A stretch of DNA of 64,000 nt from Scytalidium lignicola. Taxonomy: Eukaryota; Ascomycota; Leotiomycetes. A program made the translations under genes and the position numbers. The stretch spans positions 62,001 through 126,000 of the forward strand of contig NCSJ02000085.1 in the NCBI GenBank assembly GCA_002812745.2. The letters are read 5' to 3'. A model generated the notes under the pieces. The model ran no database searches. It had not been told where the DNA came from and worked only from the letters and a program-made list of their open reading frames with translations. Positions 10,528 to 21,294 of this stretch are shown piece by piece (position 1 is the stretch's first letter; each line of letters begins with the position of its first letter).

Positions 10528-10835
10528 GCCTTGGTCGCAGGGAAACATGCCCGCAGACCAGATGGATTCCATTACAGTGCCGAGAACATTACAGTACAGT
10601 AGTAAGACGGCGGGTCACAATGGAAGTGGCGTGTATACCTATCCGTAATGCCGACTCAAACGTCGTTTTAATCGCCGAGATCGACGCTGCGGCAAAATAA
10701 GTGGAACACGATCGATCATAAATTAGCAAACACCATTGCCTTATTAGTGTTGCATATGACTTTCGGAAGACAGCTCTAAAAGAGTTGTAAAAGCATACAG
10801 CGAACAACAACTTGTATGATAGCAAACTCCAAACC
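10528..10835. other. Intergenic stretch before the cyclase-family gene
   Basis: No supported gene; presumably the promoter of the decayed cyclase gene. Confidence 0.4.
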
Positions 10836-12464
10836 ATGGAGTTCGTGGAGAAACTCTTCCCCGATGGCTTACCGAAACTGGCAGACCTGGTCAGGTTCAA
10901 TGCTGGCAAGAGGGTTCCGCCAGAAACGGCCTGGATCTGAGGTGAAAATGACGAGGTATGTAGCCAGCTAGAGCATATTCATGGGTTAAGAGCGGGAAGG
11001 CTGAGACAAAGGTTGCTGCATCAGCTTGGTCGCATCAATCTCCTTACACCCGAAGTCATACGAAGGGCGCAAAAGACCGAGCTTCAAGATGGCACGGTGG
11101 TCTCGCTCAAGTAAGTTTTATATCCATTCTACGTGCTGTGGAGTTTACGAATGATATAGCTGGTCCCTTGCCTATCCTGAACACCCGTCATTTCATAGAA
11201 CAGCTTTCAAACATAAGATTGCACCTCATCAGTATGGCTTATGCATTTTTGACGACTTCTATGATACGAATACACAATCGGGGAGTCAGTGGGATGGACC
11301 GCGACATTTTGGTCACCTAGGTATTCAAAGTTATACAATAATCTGGACAAGGACGAAATCCAGTCTGGTTTGTAATCCATATTTCATATGTCCGTGGACT
11401 TCCTGTGCAGCAGAATAATTTGCCATGTGAGGATTATTTTTTGACACGGAGAGGGCTTGACAATAGGCACTCGCTGCGGCATCCATGCAATCTCTCAACA
11501 CGGTATTGCCATCATCCAGAAGTTGATATATATATATATGTACACATATTTAAGACTTACTTAAGGCTGTTTAATGTGATTATTTTGGTCCTTGTAAGCT
11601 TCCTGACCAAATTGTGGCTGCCAGGTTCTTCATCCTAACTTTCCACACCTCTTTGTGTGTATAGTCTGCCATCTACCGTACTTGGGACAGCGGAGATACA
11701 ACGTTGCAAGAGATGTGTGTGTTTGAAGCAAGTATTACAGTAATCGGCCGGGGAGTACTTCTGGATCATTATTCGTGGGCAAAGAAGCTAGGCCGTGCAT
11801 ACGACCCTGTGAGCAGCTACGCCATTCCAGTCTCCGAGCTATATGAAGTAGCGAAGGCAGAAAAGGTTGAGTTCGTGCCTGGGGATATCCTGCTCGTGCG
11901 TAGCGGATACATATCCCGATACTACGAGTTGAAGAAAGAGAATCCTGAAAGATTAGAAGAATTGGCGCGTAACCCGTCGTTTGCAGGCCTTGAGCAGAGC
12001 GAAGAGATGAAGGTGTTTCTCCACGATCGGTCAGCCCTCCTATCTGCAGGGAAAAGTTAAGTAGGTCAAAACCCCAATAGCTGATGTGAATGTAGGTACT
12101 TTGCAGCTGTTGGGGGGAGACGCTCCAGCGTTTGAAGTGTGGCCGCTCAAGATGGAATGGTATTTGCACAAATACTTACTAGCGCTTTGGGGTTGCATCA
12201 TTGAGGAGATGTTCGACCTAGAGGTAAGGCCATTAACACTTTCAAATCTATAATCAAGAACATTCGGGGCTCATGCAGTTGCTCTTGTTGTAGAAACTCT
12301 CAGAAGAATGTGAGAAACGGGGACGCTGGACATTCTTCTTCTCAAGCGCACCCTTTAACACGCCAGGTGAGCTACGTGATTGTACTCCTAGATTGCCCAT
12401 ACGAGGACTAACGCAGGACATAGGAGGTGTAGCAAGTTTGGCCAATGCTCTCGCTATGTTTTAG
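10836..12464 (+). pseudogene. Decayed cyclase-family (kynurenine-formamidase-like, PF04199 type) gene
   Basis: Family motifs can be followed in order through several exons: LPKLADLVRFNAGKRVP, GRINLLTPEVIRRA, VSLNWSLAYPEHPSFHRT, NTQSGSQWDGPRHFGH, IGRGVLLDHYSWA, GDILLVRSGYISRYY, GDAPAFEVWPL, and the C-terminal FFFSSAPFNTPGGVAS ending at TAG 12462-12464. Introns 10956-11024 and 11111-11159 splice cleanly. The gene is broken: an in-frame TGA at 10938-10940 sits where the family has a Trp/Gly-rich segment. About 230 bp of low-complexity sequence (including a TATATATATA run near 11530) separate SQHGIA from GRGVLLDHYS. The exon carrying GDILLVRSG runs into a stop at 12058-12060. Intact relatives hydrolyse or rearrange small cyclic or amide substrates using a metal. 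A same-strand dehydrogenase and an opposite-strand monooxygenase follow. Confidence 0.75.
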
Positions 12465-13157
12465 GACTACGAGTTAGTTCCAGTTACCTCATCTTCAGCT
12501 AGGGCGGAATCTAAAACGTGAAGTCGTAGCAAATATATGTATTAGGGTCTAGTCTTACTGTTAAAAAAATGAATTCAGTACCACAACTCACTTAACCAGC
12601 TACATATCATTCTCTGACACTTACGATAAACGAAGCAAATAAAGCTGGGCTGGAGGATTACGGCGCCCAACCATTATAGGAAATCGAGATTGAATACTGT
12701 ATTCTCACCCAGTAACATCTAGCTACTATCTTAAAATAAGACTGCCTTTCATTCATGTCAAGCTATCTAAACTTTGGCTCGAAAATCAGGCTAGAACTGC
12801 CCGTCGTATTTCAAAAAGCCGTCTGGATACATCGCATGACTGTACGAATTACGAAGTTAAATGCTGAGCAGATATACCAAAGGAGTCTTCATCAGGGGGG
12901 ACGAACAACTGGAACATTGTGGCTGCCCATCCCGCCGAGTGCAACAACTCTTGAATCATTTCGAACGGTCGCGGCCGGCATCTAAGTTGGTGACGTTAGA
13001 CGCCGAACCGAAGAGCCAACCACTGTCAGTGAAGTTGCCGACTTCGTTTATCTTCTAGCCCCAGCATGATGGCATTGCCACATGCCAACGCATTAAATAG
13101 CCATCCCACTTCTCCAACATTGAGACTATTCAGCACAAAATCTATTTTTCGTTCGCA
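12465..13157. other. Intergenic stretch
   Basis: Short open frames here show no family resemblance. It contains the promoter of the dehydrogenase gene. Confidence 0.4.
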
Positions 13158-14067
13158 ATGGTCGACCAGGGAAGGTTATCGGACAAGGTTGTAATAGTGA
13201 CTGGCGGGGGTCAAGGCTTCGGAGAAGGCATCGTCGCCAAATGTGTCGCAGAAGGTGCCAAAGTATTGCTGCTGGACATTAATGAAAGCAATGCTGCGAA
13301 GGTTGCAAGCCAACACCCGCACGGCTCCGCTATCCCCATGCTGGCCGATGTTTCGTGTGAAGAAGACTGGCAGAAGGCACTGGACCTTGTGTTGTCTACT
13401 TTTGGGAAGCTTGACGTGGTTATTAACAATGCTGGAGTCAACAACTTCGCACAAGTAAGAAAAGTTTACCCGCAATTTCCTCGCTGACAACCTGTAGTCG
13501 TCAATCGAGCTTCCGGAGTCAGAATTTGATCGCCTGTTCAGAATTAATGTCAAACAATTATTTTTTTCCACGCGAACGATTATCCCCTATTTTAAGAAGC
13601 AAGGCAAAGGACTCTTTGTGAATATATCAAGTGTCTCAGCAACCCGACCCCGTGAAGGGCTTGTATGGTATGGAGCCAGCAAGGCTGCCGTGAGCAATGT
13701 ATGAAAGATAAATTATTGTGCACAATAACTTTGCTGATGCAAGTCCAGGCAACGCGTGGCCTGGCCGCAGAGTGGGCAAAGGATAATATCCGGTTTAATG
13801 CTATATGCCCAGTAGCAGGCGACACAGGAATGTAAGTGGAAGTTCTCCGTACAGTCAATAATCAAACTCTAATGGTACGCAAGGGTGGAAAACTACCTGG
13901 GAAAGCCAGACACTCCAGAGAATCGTAAGGGCGTGCTGGCGGGGATTCCACTTGGGAGATTGTGCCAACCTTTCGATATTGCCAACATGGCTGCATATCT
14001 TGCCAGCGACGAAGCAGAATTCATGACAGGATCAATCATTGATGTTGACGGTGGAAGGACGATTTAA
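13158..14067 (+). CDS. Short-chain dehydrogenase/reductase (SDR), four exons
   Basis: Exons 13158-13454, 13498-13698, 13749-13831 and 13884-14067 join at GT-AG introns of 43, 50 and 52 bp into 255 codons (254 residues plus stop), the classical SDR length. Visible motifs are the dinucleotide-binding TGGGQGFGEG, the NNAG motif after DVVI, the catalytic YGASK (WYGASKAAV), and the C-terminal GSIIDVDGGRTI typical of the family. An Asp-Ile after the second beta strand (LLLDINES) suggests NAD(H) preference, which is inference. It should oxidise an alcohol or reduce a ketone; the substrate is unknown. It lies between a decayed cyclase gene and a convergent Baeyer-Villiger-type monooxygenase, a combination that fits catabolism or tailoring of a cyclic alcohol/ketone. 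No disruption was found. Confidence 0.92.
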
Positions 14068-14220
14068 AATGTTCTAGGGGGGAGTTGGTTTGTATGTATA
14101 ATGCGTTGGAGAGTACTATGTTGGAGTTAAAATTACACTAGTATCAGAGTGGACCATACTGTATGACACCGCTAGAATTCAGTTGGTTTGACTATTTGGC
14201 TCACTAAATTACTTTAAATG

Positions 14221-15599
14221 TCAAGATTTTAACTCTGGGACTATCTTGGATATTTCTTCGGTCACGACTCTTACTTTGGGGTGCGTTAGTGCTTCTAAGT
14301 ACCCATTACCGGGAGTTGGGCGCCGGCAGCCGACAGCAAAGTCGGGTATTATGTGTTCGAGAAGTTGGGGTTCGTTGTTGAGCTTCGTAGTCATCAATTG
14401 AGAAGCGCCTAGCCTCGTCTTACTCAATACTATCCTTAATAATCTAAACAGCAAAAGTTAGTCGCTGGGCGTGGTCAGTGAAGAGTGGTAAAGCATACAA
14501 ATCCAAATCGCTTGTTAAGCTCATTTTCTATTTCTTTCCGATACTCGAGATATTCTTCGGGACTATTCTTGAAGAGATCTTTCTGCTGCTCAGTGACTAC
14601 GTGGAGTTAGCAACCTGTCAGACCAAGATCTTTAAGTCATACACTTGAAATTTGTTCCATGAGGGTCAGCTTTGTCTTGTGCGAAGCCGGCTGTGATCCA
14701 CGTTGGTGTTCTGATGAACGTGATCAACTCCTTGACATCTTTACGCAAAATGTTAGCGTCGTGAAGTACATTGAATTTTAGTGTTTGGATTCTGTCACCT
14801 GGCAATATCGTGGGCACTATCTGGACGCCCGACGACCCACAACCCAGTACTGCAACTTTCTTGCCTTTGACTGAGAGCTCGGGATCCCAAGCAGCGCTGT
14901 GGACAAGATCACCCTTGAATGATTGTATGCCTGGTATCATTGGCCATTTCCAATTGCTGAGACATTGTTAGTACAATAGGCGTCGAAGGGGATCTGGAAA
15001 CATGCTTGAGGACACCTGCCGTTGATTAAGAAGTGACACCAGTCTTTAAATATAATTTTGTTTGACAAGTCTTCCACTTCTAAATTCTCGCCATCCCACT
15101 GAGCACCGATGATTTTGTGGCTCAACTTGATATATTTGTATAACTCGTATTTTTGTGCGACTTTGTGGAAATAGTCCAGAATTTCTGGTGCGGGAAATAG
15201 CTGTGCGCAAGGTTAAGCCTACAAGTGCATCAATACTCTTTGTAACATACAAATGATTCCAATCTGGATTTGCTTCCCATGTGAATTGATAGTTATGCGA
15301 AGGAATATCGCAGGCACAACCAGGGTATCTGCATTATCATCAGCGGGTCTATAACAGAGGGGGATTCTGAGGAGAACTGACCTGTTCTCAAACCATGTGC
15401 CTCCAACTTCCAGGTTTTTTTCATATACAACGTGCTCAAAGTTTCTCATATGCAGTTCTAGATGACGGGCCATGTTCAGGCCAGCGGCTCCAGCACCAAT
15501 AGTCGCAATGCGCAGATGACGAGGAAAACCAAGCGGTTGCTCCTTGATGCGATACTGAGCATGGGCGTTGGTACACCCGTTCACGCTGGTACTCGCCAT
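14221..15599 (-). CDS. Flavin-containing Baeyer-Villiger-type monooxygenase, C-terminally truncated
   Basis: From ATG 15599 the gene reads through several short introns. The first exon ends at 15382 and splices to an exon encoding YPGCACDIPSHNYQF. Motifs in order: FAD-binding GAGAAGL, GGTWFENR, YPGCACDIPSH, PAPEILDYFHKVA, the Baeyer-Villiger fingerprint FKGDLVHSAAWD, and the NADPH-binding GCGSSG. The last exon (FAVGCRRPTPGNGYLEAL...) ends at a stop at 14221-14223, after VTEEISKIVPELKS. Family members normally continue for another ~150 residues, including the late ATGF motif, so the C-terminal portion is missing. One splice junction near 15000 is ambiguous (donor GTGTCC, or GTTTCC a little later, with a clear TACTAAC branch site). 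The protein is probably non-functional or altered. The gene converges on the SDR gene. Confidence 0.82.
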
Positions 15600-15903
15600 G
15601 GCTTTGCAAATATTCGAGGATATTAAGACAGGATCGACGTCTCAATAACAGTACCATTATAATCAACTGGGGTTTACTAAGACTTAAAAATAACTATTAA
15701 AATTGCTAGAAAAGCGCAGTTGCCAAGATTTAGTTACACCACACATTTGCACTATTTCCCGTCCATGCTAGCGGACCTCTCTTTGAGATAATTACGAACC
15801 CAGTAATACGAAACTATACTCGATATTGAGAGTTGGCAATGAGTGAGAGAGCCGCTATAGACCAAATGTATAATTACGTAGCTCCTGTATGTCAGAAATA
15901 CCT

Positions 15904-16026
15904 AAATCCAGTAGGCTGGAAGGAATCACAAGAGAATGCCAAATCCCCTGTCCAAATTAAGCTTACGGTAGGGTGAGTCAACCCTCTACATTCAGCTAAA
16001 TTTTGCATGGGCGCGATGGTCTTGGA
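15904..16026. repeat. Direct repeat, right copy (~123 bp)
   Basis: This is the same-orientation copy of 10401-10527, with the same start (AAATCCAGTAGGCTGG) and end. It lies just outside the monooxygenase start, so the repeat pair encloses the three metabolic genes. The rest of 15600-16533 shows no supported gene. Confidence 0.85.
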
Positions 16027-16533
16027 ACGACCGCCTTTTAGCCCCGGCTGATCTTCTCCCCACAAGTCCATTACGCGTGTACTTGTGTGGGATGCCCTTT
16101 ATTCCCTCTGTTGTATTTGCTATATGAGAGCCACGTCCCCAAATATTGTAACAATATAAACATTGCACAGGAATGCCAGTTATCTCAAAATAATTAATAA
16201 GCCGCTTAATACTGTGTAATTAGGCTTGTGCTGAGTTTAAGTCTTTCACAGATGGCAAGTGTAAGAAGGGCTAATAAAATAACAAGTGAAAACTTCTGGC
16301 AATCCTCTTCTAGTTTGGATAGGGAATTCGATTAGTAAGATCGTTTAAGTGCCCACTCAGAGCATCCTTTTGCCTCTATAAATTAGTTAAGAACATATTT
16401 ATGTACGTAAATATTTATATGATAACCTCCAACTGATCCCCACCCTCATCATTTATAATATTGTAATACTTAGAAATACCACAATGCGATTAAATCTCAA
16501 TGCTATATTAGTGTTAACTATAGAAGAAGAGAA

Positions 16534-17409
16534 ATGGCGGAGTCTTCTGATACAAGAACTATTTTTCAACTGGGCAATGACCACGGCTATGTGCTGAATC
16601 GTAGCTATTTGTCTGCAAGCAGACTGAACTTGCAACATCTCCTATGGCGAGAGGTATTTGGATTCAGCATCCACCCGATTATCTCTAGTCAGATCCCTAA
16701 AGACCTTCCAGTCACTATCGCTGATGTCGTGGCGGGCACGGGTCTCTGGATGATTGATGTCGCTCCCGACTATCCACTGGCTCAATTAGACGGCCTGGAT
16801 ATTGATATAACGCAAGCACCACATCGAGGTTGGCTGCCATCAAACATCACCATGCGATAGTGGAGCATTTTTGATGATGTTCCTAGCGATCTCATCGGTA
16901 AATACGACTTCACTCATGTCCGACTCGTGGTGTTGGTTCTGTTGGGAGTCGATCTAGAGCTAGCGATTCGGAACCTACGCAAATTACTCAAACCAGGCGG
17001 CGACTTACAGTGGGATGAGCTTGACCTCATTCACATGCATGTTAAAAGGGCCGATCCTTCTATTCTTGCCCCAGCGCTCCAGGAGATCGTTCAGGTATCA
17101 CGTTCTGATGGGCGACATGATTGGACAGTCAATATACCACAGTTTCTCACCGAGGTAGGCTTTCAAGACCCGAATATCGACTTCTATGACAATCCACCGG
17201 CACTGGTTCGTGCCTTGAGCGATCATCATCTACTCTTCTTGGATGAATTTGCTACGAATCTGATCCGGATTGACAAGGTCGAAGATGCAAAGAAAATGTA
17301 TCAGCTCATCAGGGATGCATATCAAAAGCAAGTAGCTGGTGCAGCCATGTGCTATTCAAGACTGGTCTGTACGGCAAGAAACCCTGTCAAGGAGGATGCA
17401 AATCAATGA
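16534..17409 (+). pseudogene. LaeA-like SAM-dependent methyltransferase with one in-frame TAG
   Basis: The frame from ATG 16534 runs to TGA at 17407 with a single internal stop (TAG, 16858-16860). Both sides are in the same frame and together match the fungal LaeA-like methyltransferase layout. There is an N-terminal YVLNRSYLSASRLNLQH segment and the SAM-binding motif IADVVAGTGLWMIDVA. Then follow LDGLDID, WSIFDDVP immediately after the stop, FTHVRLVV, and LRKLLKPGGDLQWDELD. The position before WSIFDDVP is usually Gln in such proteins, so CAG to TAG (C to T at CpA, the RIP context) is the simplest cause. It could also be a readthrough or a base error. Full length would be about 291 residues. 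The substrate is unknown; relatives include regulators of secondary metabolism and metabolite methyltransferases. Confidence 0.78.
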
Positions 17410-17830
17410 GACTGGTTGATGCATCAGCCAAAGGCAATCCGGAATGGTAAATGTCGGGTCAGCTACTAAAAATTGATCTGGGATTGCTCTTGGTTTAATT
17501 GCATTGGCTGATTTACTGTACTGAGCCGGCTTTCAGATTGCTTTTCTCCCCCATATCTTTATTATGATAGTTTCTTAATTAGCTGCTAGAGTAAACATCC
17601 GGCCTACTATACGGCAAGAAAAGGCTTAATGTTTCTGTAGGATAGCTGCTTCCAAAATAGAAACAATTCTTAAAATCATTGTATAGCGTAGTAGCAATTA
17701 ACTGTATCTCCTTTTCTATCTCCAGGCTACTCCAGGTCATAATTAAGGGTCGTTATAGGCTGCTGGCTCCCAAAGAAGGGGTCGATGTTGGGGCTCGCTT
17801 GGGACGCCTCATCGGACGAGGATGTGAGCA
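17410..17830. other. Intergenic stretch upstream of HET-domain gene
   Basis: No gene is supported. A short frame opening at 17785 runs in another phase and is not conserved-looking; this stretch must hold the HET gene promoter. Confidence 0.35.
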
Positions 17831-20102
17831 ATGAGCAACTACCAGAATGGTTGGGCATCACAGAGCAAGATACACAACGGAGACCATCAGCGGAGCTCAA
17901 AGATGCCGGACCTACGAGAGTACCCGGCGCTGGGACTATGTGGCCATTGCAAACAGTTCTTCACCAACACTGAGGCCATAGGAAACTCACCGGGCGACAA
18001 CCGCATATTCCATTCGAGAGAGGGATACAAGTTCGAGCGGTTGCGCAGAGACTTCGAGGCCTCTTTTCTTCTAGGATGCACCTTCTGCCGGTTGTTTGCT
18101 GATGAGGATGCAAGTTACGAGCCAAGTCTAGATTTTCAACGGACCGATTTAGGCTTTGTTCAACCTCGACCAGCCTCGTATCCGCTGTTGGATGAGAAAA
18201 TCGTCTTTAATGTCCAGTATCACGGGCCAGCTAATATGCTCACGATTTCAGCCCGGAAAGGACTAAAATGTTATGAAAACTTCACTTTTTGTCTATACAC
18301 TACTAGTGGTAAGTGGTATCTGCTGCAAACATAGGTCTCGGGGCGGATAGTAATACTTTAAACCAATGTGATTAGGGGACCCAGCTTCAAGTTTATTAGA
18401 TATGAAACGAGGGCGGGCTACATTCACTGACATCGGGTCCCCATCCACTTTTGCCTCTATCGGAAGCTTTGTAAAAGATTGCGTTACTGGACATGACAAA
18501 TGTCCCAAGCAGAATCATGTCAAGCTTCCCTCAAGGCTCGTTGAGGTCTCTTCACCAGGTGATCCAGAGTCTGCTCACATCTCGGAGACGAAGGGAGAAA
18601 ATGGCTCCTATATTGCACTTAGCTACTGCTGGGGTGCCGATCAGCCTTTCAAGACTACAAAAGAGCGCCTTTCAAGATATTTGAAACAGTTGCCTTACTT
18701 GTATCTACCAAAAAGCATCATCGACGCGTTTCAGGTCACTCGCAGCCTTGGGGAGCGATACATATGGGTGGATTCACTTTGCATTATCCAGGATAACGAC
18801 GCAGATAAAGTAGAGGAGCTAGCGGATATGTTTAACATCTATCGTAATGTTCAACTGGTCATCTCGGCAGCAAATTCTCGGACTTGCAATGATGGGTTCC
18901 TCGTGAACCGTTATGCCAACGTTAAGGGTCTATTCCACGTTCCTGTTCGCGTAGACATGAATTCGAGCGGTTCGGTACTACTAAGTAAAGAGTCTTCCTG
19001 GGCATCCGCTCACAATTCACTACAACCTATAAACGAGCGAGCCTGGACGCTGCAGGAGAGCCTACTTGCGTCCCGGTTGCTTATTTTTGGAAATAGCGAA
19101 GTCTATTGGAAATGCCAATCCGAATTTCAACCGGTTTCCAGCAACAAGGCGGATGACAAACATAGCAATGGTGGAGAAAAGTCTAGGGAGGTCACATGGC
19201 AGCAATGGTCTATTAAGTCCGGCTATGCACCCTACACACTGAATGGCTTTTCTCCAAAGGTAAGCAGCTCCAACAGCCAAATTTACGGCCTAGAGAATGC
19301 GAGGCCGATATGGCATGCTACTCTGATGAATTATACACAACGTAAATTATCAGACGACGGGGACAAATTGCCAGCCATATCAGCCATTGCAGAGTTCCTC
19401 CAGTCTCAATTCCGAACCGACTATCTTGCTGGTCTATGGAGGAGTCATCTGCTTTACGATCTACTCTGGAGTACACACCCATTGGGAACGGGCCACTCGG
19501 GAAAACGTACAAAGAAATGGCCCGATATGCCCACCTGGTCCTGGGCTTCAATCGACAGCGCCATCTTTGTCGATCTATGTCAGTTGCCGCATTGTAAGGT
19601 CTTCACGGCCACTATCCTCAACTGCAGCATCCAGCTCTATTCACAGAGTGCGCCATACGGTGCTGTCATGGCTGGCGAGTTGACTGTGGAGAGTTTCATG
19701 AAGGAGACACTACTAGAGTCGAGACTCCCTGGTTCATCAAGGGCAAGTAGGGTGTATGACCGGGATGATATCAACACAAATATTGGCTGGATACGTTGGG
19801 ATATCGATGATAACCGCCCATGGGTAATCTCGAATAACGGTAAAGCAAACACTCAGTCCGTGGCGCAGCTCCTCCGAGACCCTCAGTCTCCAGATCATCT
19901 TATTCGGGCTTGGTACCTGATTCTAAAATCCTCCGAACATTCAACAGACAACTGCACAACGACTAGCGGCCTCGCTTTGATGCCACATCCAACTCGGTTA
20001 GGACGTTACCAACGAGTTGGGGTATGCCATGGGATGAATATACCGGAACTAGAAGACAAGTCGTGGAAGGGGTGTAAGAGGTTGGAGGTAACTATAGTAT
20101 GA
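17831..20102 (+). CDS. HET-domain (heterokaryon incompatibility) protein
   Basis: Two exons, 17831-18308 and 18376-20102, join at a 67-bp GT-AG intron to give 735 codons. The N-terminal part has a Cys pair (LCGHCKQFF) and a GCTFCRLF element common in HET proteins. The HET domain in exon 2 shows the three diagnostic blocks: YIALSYCWG, RYIWVDSLCIIQD and AWTLQESLLASRLLIFG. The C-terminal half (WPDMPTWSWASIDSAI...) is the usual variable region. A start at the internal Met (17903, MPDLREYPALGL) is also possible. HET-domain proteins trigger cell death when incompatible partners fuse; the HET domain is distantly TIR-like. The gene appears intact. Its neighbours include other programmed-cell-death-type genes, but no direct partner gene is obvious beside it. 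Confidence 0.92.
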
Positions 20103-20194
20103 ATAAATTGCATATTTAAAGTTTACAAGGCTCTACTCCCCAGGATGTGAAGATAGCACATAAGTCGACGTATATATGATCACTTTACGTCTCA

Positions 20195-20917
20195 CTACTT
20201 CCTGTCACTGAGTTTCCTCCTTACCCCAAACCTCTCTACATACTCGTGTCCTCCAGCATCTGGCATCCGCTCCTCCATTCTCATCTCAAACCCAAACTGC
20301 TCATAAAGTGGTCTCGCCATCGGACTAGCATCTACATAACATTCCACGTCCTCCTCATCCGCCTTATCACACCCATATTGCAGCATTAGCGACGCAGCAC
20401 CCTGATGGGCGTATTCGACATCTGTGCACAGTAGTTCCATATAATAATGTCGCCTCAAGCCCATGAGCTGCTGGCGATGCGACTCAAACGACATGAACAA
20501 CGGACCCGCGAGGTTGGCATCGATTCCATCAACAAAATCTGGCCATCGTTCAATCTGCTCATCATCTTCCTTGGCTCCATACCCGTCGGACATCATAGCA
20601 CCTTCCTTAGGAGCTGCACGGACCCAGCGGGCGAGGCTGATGACTTTGTTGGGGGGAGCGGACTGGGGATCACGGACGACGAGGAAGACGGTCCCTGGAT
20701 TGTCGTTGATAGCGATGGTGTGCGCAGCATGCCACCACGATATAGTTTGAGAGTTCGAAATGATCATTTTGTCGTAATAGAGATGGGATTTGGAGAAGGA
20801 ACGGAAGTAGAGGTCGCTGAGGCTTGGGAGGTCTGCTGGAGTCGCGTGGTGCATTGTCAGGCCTGATTTTGTCGTGGCGAGTGGTTTATTAGTAGTGGTG
20901 CCTGCGATGGATGCCAT
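20195..20917 (-). CDS. GNAT-family N-acetyltransferase
   Basis: The frame is open from 20995, but the first Met is followed by a poorly conserved stretch, so I start at the second Met (20917; MASIAGTTTNKPL). Features are HHATPADLPSLSDLYFRSF at the GNAT beginning, the LLCTDVEYAHQGAASLMLQ block with the acetyl-CoA-binding Gln-Gly-Ala-Ala turn, and the CYVDASPMARPLYEQFGFEM block that closes the fold. About 240 residues, a usual length for fungal GNAT proteins of unknown substrate. No intron and no damage were seen. It converges with the HET gene. Confidence 0.85.
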   Translation of the reverse strand: MASIAGTTTNKPLATTKSGLTMHHATPADLPSLSDLYFRSFSKSHLYYDKMIISNSQTISWWHAAHTIAINDNPGTVFLVVRDPQSAPPNKVISLARWVRAAPKEGAMMSDGYGAKEDDEQIERWPDFVDGIDANLAGPLFMSFESHRQQLMGLRRHYYMELLCTDVEYAHQGAASLMLQYGCDKADEEDVECYVDASPMARPLYEQFGFEMRMEERMPDAGGHEYVERFGVRRKLSDRK

Positions 20918-21259
20918 GGTAGTAAATAAAAAAAAAGTAAGATGTATTTGTTTTTTACGAGAATAGTAGATATCAGATATGAGTTCTGAAAACAACTGAA
21001 GAGGCGGTTTGTCTTTTTGCTCTATTTATAATACGGAGCCACTGTAAGCAAACAGTCAATTCGACTGAATCCAATTCACAGCATATCCCTTGGAGCCCCA
21101 TTCGCTTAAGCTTATTAAGCCAAATTTATATAATAAGTAATATTCAAGGATTCTATCCACTCAAAAGCCTTCTTCAGTGGTAAAACATTTATAACATGTC
21201 TAAATATAAGGCAACGACGCTAAAAATGGCCAAATGGCCACTTGGGGTCCCAAGGGATA

Positions 21260-21294
21260 GCATATAGCATATGGCATATCGCATATTAGCATAT
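21260..21294. repeat. Short degenerate GCATAT tandem repeat
   Basis: Five GCATAT units occur within 35 bp, separated by one to three bases, near the border between the GNAT promoter side and the AT-rich block. Confidence 0.7.

Noticed and set aside
20447..20866. 139-codon plus frame
   Set aside because: Antisense shadow of the GNAT gene.
21260..21294. CRISPR-like array
   Set aside because: Units are 6 bp with tiny spacers in a eukaryotic context; not a CRISPR.
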